Origin: Treponema sp.
GTDB taxonomy: Bacteria; Spirochaetota; Spirochaetia; Treponematales; Treponemataceae
Reading direction: 5' to 3'
Assembly (NCBI GenBank): GCA_021442965.1
Contig: JABUUX010000406.1
Coordinates: 1-7,887 of the forward strand
Length of the DNA: 7,887 nt
The notes beneath the pieces were generated by a model. It was not told where the DNA came from. It ran no database searches and saw only the letters and a program-made list of their open reading frames with translations. Both the position numbers and the translations under genes were made by a program. Positions 1-6,865 of this stretch are shown here, one piece after another (position 1 is the stretch's first letter; each line of letters begins with the position of its first letter).

Positions 1-3000
1 CAATCTCCTTCCAATCAAACAAAAGCTAAAGCAAAAGAAAAAGAAAATGCTGTTAAGGAAAAAGAAAAGGACGCAACCGAAAAAATAAAAGAAAATAATG
101 ATGCATTGAAAGAAGTTTCGAAAGAAGAAAATTCGGCTGTAGAAGGAGATCCTGTTCAAATATCTGTTGGTAAATATATCCAGAACGAAATTGATTTTAA
201 GCTGAAAAATAATTTTGGAATTAAAAGAAATTATAAATCAGACAGAAAAATATGCGGATCTTTTGGCACTGGATGGGTTACAAATCTTGATGCACGTCTT
301 ATTTTTGGAGTTGATAAAGAACAGGAAGATTTAGTTCAGGAGTATGAAGAAATAATAATTGAACTTGAAAAGGAATATGAAGCTTTACCAGAAGAATTGC
401 TAAAATATTATGTAATATCAGAACTGGATGTAGAAAAGTCAAAAGAAGAATTGCAGTTTAAAATAAAAGAAACAGAGGCTGCCCTTCAGGCTTCAACATC
501 AATGAATAATATGCTGGATGAGTATGAAAGATTAGGGGGTGAATTAGAGGGGGAAAGAGAAGAATTAGCAGAGTATGTAAAAATACAGGAAGATAACCTT
601 GCCTTTTATAAAAATGCTTTACACACAATTGAAGATGATATTAACTATCTGGAAAAATTAAATAGTGACATAGAAGAATTAAAAAATACAAAAAAAGAAA
701 AAGAAATCCTTATAGAGAATAATCATAAAATCATAAATAGAAACAGCGATTCAGTATTTCCATATACACCAGAATATTACACGTCAATTGGATTTGGGAA
801 AATCAATTATATTGATGAGAATGGTACTCCACATTCAATGGAAAAGGTTTCTGAAAAAAAATGGACTCCATCTGATGCAACCGAAAAAAATATTCTGGAA
901 ATCAAAAAAACTGATGACTCCTCTTATGTTTGCATTTATAGAGATGGTTCCGTTTATGAGTTTTTGGAAAACGGTCTTTTAGTAAAAATGGCAGACAGAA
1001 ATGGAAATTATGTATTAATTGAAAGAATGTCCGATGGGAAAATATCAAAAATAAAAGATTCTTTTGGTGAAGAATTTGATGTATTTTATTCAGATTCAAA
1101 TATTTCAAAAATATGTAATGTTCGTGATAAATCAGATTCATTCAGTTATTTATACGAAAACAGTAAGCTTGTTCAGGTAAAAGATAATAATGATGGGGGT
1201 GTGAAATTTTTATATGACGATGATTCTGATATTGTTAGTTTGATTAAAGCCGACGATAGCCGTATCACAATTTTTTATGACACAGACAGTAACGGAATAA
1301 AACGTGTATCTTCTACTATGGATGAAGAAGGAAACAGGGAGTATTTTGATTATTCAGAAAAAAAAGTTTTGTACTCTGACTATGAGGGACTTAATACAAT
1401 TCATTATCTGGATGATGAAAACAATACGATAGAAAAGTTTATGCCAGACGGAAGTCATGTTCTTTATACGTATGATGAAAAAGGAAACCTTACAAGTGAA
1501 TGTAAGAATGGAAATTTAATAAGACATTTTTATAATGATGTCGGATTACGTGAAAGTTCAGTTTATAGCGACGGTTCAACAGAAGAAAATAAATTTGATA
1601 AATACGGTGAAATTATTTATAACAAAAATCGCGATGGAGTAATTACTGAATATGAACGTGATGATTATGGAAATATTCTAAAAATCAAAAAGAATGGAGT
1701 GGTTGTTGTAGCACAAACTTTAACAGAAAACGGATATATTCAGGAACAGACAATCTTCGGTCATAAGGAACAGAAAATTTTTTACAGCTATGACAGATTT
1801 GGAAATTTAGCTGAACGAAAAAGAGGAGGGCTTACCGAAAAGTTTTTTTATGATGAAAGAAACAGAATCAAAGAATATTTAATAAATGGTAAAGTTGAAA
1901 AGGAATGGAAATATGGTACAAGTATTGAAGAAACATTAACCAAAAACGGATTAAAGACAATCATTCAATACAATAACCGAAAAGATCCATATCTTTATAC
2001 TTACGAAGATTCATTAACTGGAGAAAAGCGAACAAGAAAAGTAGAGTATGACAAACGGCACCTTCCTGTAAAGTATATGGCGTTTGATGGAAAAGAATGG
2101 ATCACTCAAAAAGAAGTTTTTTACAATCAGAACGGCAGAAAAATAAAAGAAACGGTTCCGTTAGATAATGATAATTATGTAAAAGAGTATATTTATAATA
2201 ACGACCAGCTTAGTTCTGAAATTGCATATTTTACTTCAGATGAAGAACATAAAATTCGAACTTCGTTTATATATGAAATTTTAGATGGGGATTGTAGAAG
2301 AATTACAAAAATAAGCCCTGGAGGAATCAGGACTCAAACTGAAAGTCAAAACTTTGGCAATGTTGTAAGAATTACAGATGGATGCGGTGAAGTTTATGAA
2401 ATGGTTTATTCACCAGGTGGAAATCTTCTGTCCCGTACGGGAGAAAAAGGCGGAATAATTAGATATGAATATAACGACGAAGGATTGTTGAGCCGTTTTG
2501 GGGAAGAAAATAAACTTAATAACTTTCGCAGTTATTATAATAACGGAGCACTTAAGTCTTTTTCTGATTCAAACGGTGAGACTGTAACGCTGGAATATGA
2601 TAACTGTGGGAATATAATAAAAAAATGGAGCAATAATTATTCTGTATGTTATGAATATGACGCTTGGAATAGAATTGCAGCAGAATATACTGGCAATTAT
2701 CCGGATATAAACTCATGTGAAACTTACAAAATTTATGAGTATAGTGACGACAATCGATCAGAAAAAATTAATTATGGTGGAATCTGTTTTACAGTTAAAA
2801 AATATAATGCTTTTGATGAAATTATTATGGTTGAAGATGGAGAAGGAAACTGTAAAAAATATGAGTATGATTTTTTAGGGAGACGTAAATCTTTTATTGA
2901 TGAATATGGAAGCAGAACTTTATATTTTTATGATAAAAGAAATCTTGTAAAAAAAATTGAATACCCTGACGGCACTTTTGAAGAATTTGATTACGATTTA

Positions 3001-5559
3001 TCGGGAAATGTCTTAAGAATTAAAAATGCAGAAGGGGTAAAGACAGAAAGTACTTACGATCTTGAAAATAGAATGATATCCTGCAGCTCCAAACCGGAAG
3101 GTAAAAGTGATTATGTTTATGATAATAAAAATCGACTTGTTATGGAGTCAAAGCAGGGAATTGTTCAGGCAGAATATTTCTACAGTGATTATGGAAAACA
3201 AATGGTAATGAAAGATGGAAAAAGAAATTCCTATATTTGGAATTACGATGCTTATGGCAGACTTCTTTCAGAAACTGACCGTTTGGGGAACCACCAGTAT
3301 TATTCTTATGACTCCTATGGTCGACTGGTTTCTAAAAAAGATTTTGAGGGAAAAGATTTACTCTATGCTTATAAAAACGGAGGGCTTACTCAAAATACTT
3401 TATTTGCAGATGGCACTCAAATAGAAATAAAAAAAGATATGAATTTCAATATTGTTGATGCAAAAACAGATACAGAAAAACTTATTTATAAATACAATAA
3501 AGCAGGCCTCCTTGATACTGTAACAGACAGCAGTGTAAATGAAACTGTAAAATATACTTATGATAAGACCGGACGCAGAACTTCTGTTGAAGGTGGAAAT
3601 AGAAAAATTATTTATAGATATGGAAAAAAAGGTGAAGTACTTGAAATAAAAGATTCTAAAAATGGAATAACTGTTACTCTAAGTTACGATTTACTTGGAC
3701 GTGAAATTCAAAGATCTTTTGGAAATGGTATTTCGCAGTATACAGAATATGATAAAAGTGGAAGAGTAATTTCAATTGTTCAGAAAAATGCGTATGGCTC
3801 AGTGATATTTGGAGAAGCATACGCCTATGATGAAAATGGACGTAAATGTGCTTCAATTAATAATCTTGGAAATATAAATATTTTTGAATACAGTAAGAGC
3901 GGAAAATTGAGTTCTGTATATTACACTTCAAATGAAGAGTTAAAGGAAAATCAGATTCAAGAAGCCAGAAAAAATGGGATTGAAATTATGGAGGAATCCT
4001 CTGGAGAAATTAATATTTTTCTTGATTCACAACTTTATGAAAAACTTAAAAAAGCATTATATTCAGTAGCTCCATTTTCGTGTGACATTTCAGCTACACA
4101 GGTGTGTCTTTATGAAAAATTTACATATGATGAAAATGAAAACTGCAAGTCTAAAACTACTGGTTTTGGAACAATAGAATATTTTTATGATGATGAAAAC
4201 AGGCTGATTTTTAGCGGTAATAAAGTTAATGGCGGGGTGCAATACGATTATGATGCAAACGGAAATCTGATTTTGGAAGAAAGTCGTTTTGCCAGAATAG
4301 AATATACTTATAACAGCCTGAATCGTATGAAGTCTTATATGAAGAATGATTATATCAGTAAAGTTGTTTCTTCCGGCTGGTATACATATGATGCTTTTGG
4401 ACGGCGTCTTGTAACTGGAAAATCAAATGGAAAAGTTTTACGAAACCTTTATGACGGTTTTTCTTTTGATACAATAAAAGAAAGTCCTGTTTGGGGAAAC
4501 GGATTGTTTACAGATAATTTTAATTTTTCTGTAGGAGAAGAAAACTTTTCCGGCCGCTATCGTTATATTTCAGATGATGACGGACTCCAAAATTATGTGA
4601 TGTCAGAAAGTGATGAGGACTTTTGCAATCTGTATATAAATGGCAAACCTGTGGCACGAAGTTCCGGTTCAAATGTTTCGTACTATGGAAATGACAGTCT
4701 TGGCAGTATCCGTTCTGTGTACAATGAATATGCAGAAACAGAACATTTTCAAAATTATGATGTGTATGGAAATGTTCAAGGAAACAGTCAGATAGTATTT
4801 GGTTATACAGGTAAAGCGTTTGATAATGCTACAAATCTTTACAATTACGGGTACAGAGATTATATCCCGGAAATTTACCGCTTTCAGACCACGGACCCTG
4901 TAAGGGCTGGAAATAACTGGTTTACTTATGCAGGCGGGGATCCCGTAAACTTTGTAGATTTATGGGGATTGGATATTGTCGGAATAGAAAATGAATATCA
5001 CATGAATGATGATGCTACTTGGAAAAAGGCAACATTAGGAGATTTGGGAGATAAAGCAACATCAGATGATACTGTGGGTTATCAAGGTTGTGCTGTTACA
5101 GTGATGTCAAATATTGTTTCGGTAGCTACAGGAAGAGATATTACACCTCAGAAAATAAATGACAAAAAGTCAAATTTTGCTAAAGGAACTGGCGAATTAG
5201 ATATGGGGAAAGTAGGTCAAAATTACGGCCTCAAAATGGAAAAATTTGTAGCCGGTGAAGTTGATATTGGAGAAAAACTCGGTGAACTTATTTCATCTGG
5301 GAAAGAGTATTATATAGCTGCTCAAGTGGAATATAACGAAACTGGCTGTAAACATTGGGTAGGTGTAAATGATTATCTTTCATTCAATGGGGAAGATTGT
5401 ATAGAAATAAGTCCAACATCAGTTAATGATACAGTAAAAGCAAATAGAAGACGCGATTCATGGCAACTTGGTGAAGACGGAAAGATGTACGTAGAAGTTT
5501 CTGATATTACAAAAATATATGTATTCGAAAAAGATCCAAATTTCAAAAAAGGAGATTAA
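1..5559 (+). CDS. Rhs/YD-repeat polymorphic toxin-like protein with C-terminal C39-like papain-fold domain (5'-partial)
   Basis: The frame is open from base 1 with no stop, so the true start lies outside the window; 1852 residues are visible. Domains by visible residue: a Lys/Glu-rich helix (about 8-45); a DUF6531-like pre-Rhs domain from GDPVQISVGKY (about 49), with FGTGW and LDARLIFG; a coiled-coil insertion (about 105-247); return to that domain at GFGKINYIDENG; roughly 30 YD repeats such as YDAYGRLLS and YDANGNLIL (about 300-1490); the Rhs-associated core (about 1560-1657) with NDSLGSIRS, GYTGKAFD, D1632 and D1653 of VDLWGL; and a variable tip (1658-1852). Rhs proteins form a hollow shell that encapsulates and self-releases a C-terminal effector; that is family knowledge. 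The tip has the C39-like pattern YQGCAVTVMSN (C1697) and KHWVGV (H1785), suggesting a cysteine peptidase or related transferase. Export route, target and activity are inferred or unknown. The next gene starts one base downstream, as expected for an immunity partner. Confidence 0.93.
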   Translation, partial: QSPSNQTKAKAKEKENAVKEKEKDATEKIKENNDALKEVSKEENSAVEGDPVQISVGKYIQNEIDFKLKNNFGIKRNYKSDRKICGSFGTGWVTNLDARLIFGVDKEQEDLVQEYEEIIIELEKEYEALPEELLKYYVISELDVEKSKEELQFKIKETEAALQASTSMNNMLDEYERLGGELEGEREELAEYVKIQEDNLAFYKNALHTIEDDINYLEKLNSDIEELKNTKKEKEILIENNHKIINRNSDSVFPYTPEYYTSIGFGKINYIDENGTPHSMEKVSEKKWTPSDATEKNILEIKKTDDSSYVCIYRDGSVYEFLENGLLVKMADRNGNYVLIERMSDGKISKIKDSFGEEFDVFYSDSNISKICNVRDKSDSFSYLYENSKLVQVKDNNDGGVKFLYDDDSDIVSLIKADDSRITIFYDTDSNGIKRVSSTMDEEGNREYFDYSEKKVLYSDYEGLNTIHYLDDENNTIEKFMPDGSHVLYTYDEKGNLTSECKNGNLIRHFYNDVGLRESSVYSDGSTEENKFDKYGEIIYNKNRDGVITEYERDDYGNILKIKKNGVVVVAQTLTENGYIQEQTIFGHKEQKIFYSYDRFGNLAERKRGGLTEKFFYDERNRIKEYLINGKVEKEWKYGTSIEETLTKNGLKTIIQYNNRKDPYLYTYEDSLTGEKRTRKVEYDKRHLPVKYMAFDGKEWITQKEVFYNQNGRKIKETVPLDNDNYVKEYIYNNDQLSSEIAYFTSDEEHKIRTSFIYEILDGDCRRITKISPGGIRTQTESQNFGNVVRITDGCGEVYEMVYSPGGNLLSRTGEKGGIIRYEYNDEGLLSRFGEENKLNNFRSYYNNGALKSFSDSNGETVTLEYDNCGNIIKKWSNNYSVCYEYDAWNRIAAEYTGNYPDINSCETYKIYEYSDDNRSEKINYGGICFTVKKYNAFDEIIMVEDGEGNCKKYEYDFLGRRKSFIDEYGSRTLYFYDKRNLVKKIEYPDGTFEEFDYDLSGNVLRIKNAEGVKTESTYDLENRMISCSSKPEGKSDYVYDNKNRLVMESKQGIVQAEYFYSDYGKQMVMKDGKRNSYIWNYDAYGRLLSETDRLGNHQYYSYDSYGRLVSKKDFEGKDLLYAYKNGGLTQNTLFADGTQIEIKKDMNFNIVDAKTDTEKLIYKYNKAGLLDTVTDSSVNETVKYTYDKTGRRTSVEGGNRKIIYRYGKKGEVLEIKDSKNGITVTLSYDLLGREIQRSFGNGISQYTEYDKSGRVISIVQKNAYGSVIFGEAYAYDENGRKCASINNLGNINIFEYSKSGKLSSVYYTSNEELKENQIQEARKNGIEIMEESSGEINIFLDSQLYEKLKKALYSVAPFSCDISATQVCLYEKFTYDENENCKSKTTGFGTIEYFYDDENRLIFSGNKVNGGVQYDYDANGNLILEESRFARIEYTYNSLNRMKSYMKNDYISKVVSSGWYTYDAFGRRLVTGKSNGKVLRNLYDGFSFDTIKESPVWGNGLFTDNFNFSVGEENFSGRYRYISDDDGLQNYVMSESDEDFCNLYINGKPVARSSGSNVSYYGNDSLGSIRSVYNEYAETEHFQNYDVYGNVQGNSQIVFGYTGKAFDNATNLYNYGYRDYIPEIYRFQTTDPVRAGNNWFTYAGGDPVNFVDLWGLDIVGIENEYHMNDDATWKKATLGDLGDKATSDDTVGYQGCAVTVMSNIVSVATGRDITPQKINDKKSNFAKGTGELDMGKVGQNYGLKMEKFVAGEVDIGEKLGELISSGKEYYIAAQVEYNETGCKHWVGVNDYLSFNGEDCIEISPTSVNDTVKANRRRDSWQLGEDGKMYVEVSDITKIYVFEKDPNFKKGD
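313..741 (+). other. Coiled-coil insertion within the pre-Rhs (DUF6531-like) domain
   Basis: Visible residues about 105-247 are rich in Glu, Lys and Leu with heptad-like spacing, for example LVQEYEEIIIELEKEYEAL and LNSDIEELKNTKKEKEIL. In usual DUF6531 domains the GPGW...LDxRL segment runs almost directly into a strand like VxYxDxDG. Here these two halves (FGTGWVTNLDARLIFG and FGKINYIDENGTPHSM) are separated by this helical stretch. It probably forms a long antiparallel helical hairpin protruding from the shell. Role unknown. Confidence 0.75.
3925..4110 (+). other. Non-YD helical insertion between late YD repeats
   Basis: Residues about 1309-1370 break the YD-repeat pattern with a predicted helical stretch (NEELKENQIQEARKNGIEI, then LDSQLYEKLKKALYSV). 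The pattern resumes at FTYDENENCKSKTTGFGTIEY. I recall similar interruptions just before the core in other spirochaetal Rhs proteins, so it is probably a lineage-typical plug or linker rather than a recent insertion. That comparison is from memory. Confidence 0.55.
4972..5556 (+). other. C39-like papain-fold C-terminal tip (putative effector domain)
   Basis: This 195-residue segment follows the conserved VDLWGL end of the Rhs core, where Rhs effectors are usually released. It fits the bacteriocin-processing peptidase C39 / C39-like layout: a GCAVT motif opening a helix with the presumed nucleophile C1697, preceded by Q1695 as a possible oxyanion-hole residue; a middle helical part with YGLKMEKF; then a KHWVGVNDY strand with presumed catalytic H1785. 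The usual Asp of the following 'DP' position is replaced by Ser (IEISPTS, S1804), with N1809 and D1810 nearby. Papain-like domains are known toxin tips of polymorphic toxin systems. Protease versus deamidase or transglutaminase activity cannot be told from sequence. Confidence 0.65.
5549..5554 (+). promoter_or_regulatory. Ribosome-binding site of the lipoprotein gene, inside the Rhs reading frame
   Basis: AAGGAG sits 6 nt before the ATG at 5561 and overlaps the last Lys-Gly codons of the upstream gene. The stop (5557-5559) and the ATG are one base apart, so translation is probably coupled. The site decides the start in favour of 5561. Confidence 0.85.
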
Positions 5560-5560
5560 A

Positions 5561-6706
5561 ATGAAAAAGTTATTTATTAATGTGGTGGCACTGGCGTTGC
5601 TTTCGTCATGTTCTGGAAAACCAAAAATTGCATGTTATGAGTTTTTGGAAGAAGAAGTTAAAGGAGAAAAATATACCGTAACTTATGACTCCAAAATGTA
5701 CCGTGAAGATCAGCCTGAACCTTTTGAAATTGTTACTTACAATTATAATATAAATAAAGTAAACCCGAATGTAACATTTAAAATGGAATCTTGCACAAAG
5801 CTTGGAAAGAAAAAAATAATTACAGATGAATTACTGGAAAAAGAAATTTCTGATGATACGGTTAATCAGTTTTTTTATTCAGAGGATAAGAAAAAGTGTA
5901 TTGCAGTATTAGAAGAGAAAAAAAATAGTAAAGGGTATAATCTTCAGGATATTTATTTATTCGATTTTGATATGGGTATAAAAACATTTATTGGTACGTG
6001 CCGCCCCGGGGAGTTTGTTTTTGTTCCAGAATCGGAATGCTTTTCTTCTGCATTATGGGACAGTGATTATAAATATCATTTATTTTTTGTAATGCTTCAG
6101 AATGAACCTGAATTTTACTACGAAAATTTGGTTGACCCTAAAGACGTTTCTAAAAACTTGTATCATACGGCTTCTTTCTTTTATACCCGAACAGATTTGA
6201 TTGATAATGAATATATATATTATGACGGAGATGAAATGGGTTATTGTACAGAAATAAAAGTAAGACTTCCAAATAATACTTATGAAAAACCAAAGATAGT
6301 ACAGAGAGTCTTTCCAAATTATGCTCGTTTTGAAATTATCGGCGGTAAAAGAATGCGAAAATTTGAAAATGGTATAAAAGTCGTTGGGCTTACAGCAGAA
6401 GAGCGTATAGAAGAATACTTTTCTGATAACGGTATTAATCCAGAATGTTATATTCTTTCTCCTTTTGGCTTGTATTTTGCGTACCTTGCAGATGAAGACA
6501 ATGAAATAAAAATGATTACTAAAAATCAGTATTTCTGGACAGGATATACAATACCTGTGTATAAATATGAAGATAAATCTGAAGTTATAGAAAAAAAACT
6601 TTATTTTGATACGGAAAAATATGTTTACGTTGCAGAAGTTCTTCTTTCTGACGGACAAGTTGTTACTGCAGAATGCGATTATGATAAAGACGGAACTTCC
6701 TTCTAA
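5561..6706 (+). CDS. Lipoprotein, candidate immunity protein for the Rhs C39-like tip
   Basis: The 381-residue product starts MKKLFINVVALALLSSC: a Lys-Lys n-region, a short hydrophobic core and a lipobox-like LSSC with Cys17 as predicted lipidation site. The mature protein would therefore be anchored in an envelope membrane. I recognise no named family. After Cys17 come eight further cysteines (in IACYEF, ESCTK, KKCIA, GTCRPG, SECFS, GYCTE, PECYI, AECDY), and the many aromatic-rich strand-like segments suggest a mostly beta fold, possibly with disulfides. The gene follows the toxin-like Rhs gene by one base with an embedded ribosome-binding site, the classic position of an immunity gene; function is inferred from that position only. 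If it is an immunity protein, the toxin would act in the periplasm or at the envelope. Alternatives are a surface partner of the Rhs shell or an unrelated lipoprotein. An in-frame ATG at 5519 would destroy the signal peptide and lacks a comparable ribosome-binding site. Confidence 0.88.
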   Translation: MKKLFINVVALALLSSCSGKPKIACYEFLEEEVKGEKYTVTYDSKMYREDQPEPFEIVTYNYNINKVNPNVTFKMESCTKLGKKKIITDELLEKEISDDTVNQFFYSEDKKKCIAVLEEKKNSKGYNLQDIYLFDFDMGIKTFIGTCRPGEFVFVPESECFSSALWDSDYKYHLFFVMLQNEPEFYYENLVDPKDVSKNLYHTASFFYTRTDLIDNEYIYYDGDEMGYCTEIKVRLPNNTYEKPKIVQRVFPNYARFEIIGGKRMRKFENGIKVVGLTAEERIEEYFSDNGINPECYILSPFGLYFAYLADEDNEIKMITKNQYFWTGYTIPVYKYEDKSEVIEKKLYFDTEKYVYVAEVLLSDGQVVTAECDYDKDGTSF

Positions 6707-6755
6707 AAATTTTTAGTGAAGAAAAAAAGGGCTGTCTAATAAGTTCCAATCTTAG

Positions 6756-6782
6756 TGTCAGCCCGAATTTATTTCGGGATCT
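6756..6782 (+). repeat. 27-bp palindromic unit, copy 1
   Basis: The unit has the form TGTCA-stem-ATCT. The hairpin pairs CCCGAA (6762-6767) with TTCGGG (6773-6778) around the loop TTTAT. It matches copy 2 at 22 of 27 positions; differences fall in the stem and the base beside it. Units of this general form (TGTCA...CGAA...TTCG...ATCT) occur as dispersed palindromes in several bacterial groups; that is recalled, not checked. Confidence 0.7.
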
Positions 6783-6800
6783 CTACATTATATTTGGCAT

Positions 6801-6827
6801 AGATGCTGAAATAAATTCAGCATGACA
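6801..6827 (-). repeat. 27-bp palindromic unit, copy 2 (inverted)
   Basis: This is the second unit, on the opposite strand. Its hairpin is longer: ATGCTGAA (6803-6810) pairs with TTCAGCAT (6816-6823) around a 5-nt loop. Relative to copy 1, two stem pairs changed on both sides (C-G to T-A and C-G to G-C), so pairing is kept while sequence differs. Confidence 0.7.
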
Positions 6828-6865
6828 GTTCTTTTTGGACAGCCCCACCCCCTTTTTATGATACG

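Larger units (their letters stand above)
6729..6845. repeat. 117-bp inverted-repeat element (MITE-like), possible terminator
   Basis: The ends are 15-bp imperfect inverted repeats: GGGCTGTCTAATAAG at 6729-6743 and, on the other strand, GGGCTGTCCAAAAAG at 6831-6845 (13 of 15 identical). Inside are two 27-bp palindromic units in opposite orientation. There is no reading frame of note and no clear target duplication in the flanks. Size and termini suggest a non-autonomous transposable element or dispersed intergenic repeat; I do not assign an IS family. It fills the gap between two convergent genes. On the - strand the outer stem is followed at once by a run of seven T (6722-6728), so it may terminate the - strand gene. 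Confidence 0.6.

Noticed and set aside
106..108. TTG as start codon of the Rhs gene
   Set aside because: The frame is open all the way to base 1 and the residues before it continue the same Lys/Glu-rich helix. There is no convincing ribosome-binding site, so the true start is upstream of the window.
788..1141. Short open frames on both strands inside the Rhs gene (likewise near 3215-3424 and 3674-3856)
   Set aside because: They are contained wholly in the Rhs coding frame, lack initiation signals and have no recognisable protein features.
1..4680. YD repeats as DNA repeats or a CRISPR-like array
   Set aside because: The periodicity is at protein level only; units are diverged at the DNA level and there are no uniform spacers.
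5519..5560. ATG at 5519 as start of the lipoprotein, adding 14 residues
   Set aside because: It would put a charged stretch before the signal peptide and overlap the Rhs gene, whereas ATG 5561 has AAGGAG at ideal spacing.
6080..6658. 192-codon open frame on the - strand
   Set aside because: It is a shadow of the lipoprotein gene; the translation is an implausible Phe/Ile/Lys-rich string without a ribosome-binding site.
6706..6715. AAAAATTTTT just after the lipoprotein stop as a terminator
   Set aside because: It is a 10-bp A/T palindrome with no loop or GC-rich stem. The 117-bp element downstream is a better candidate.
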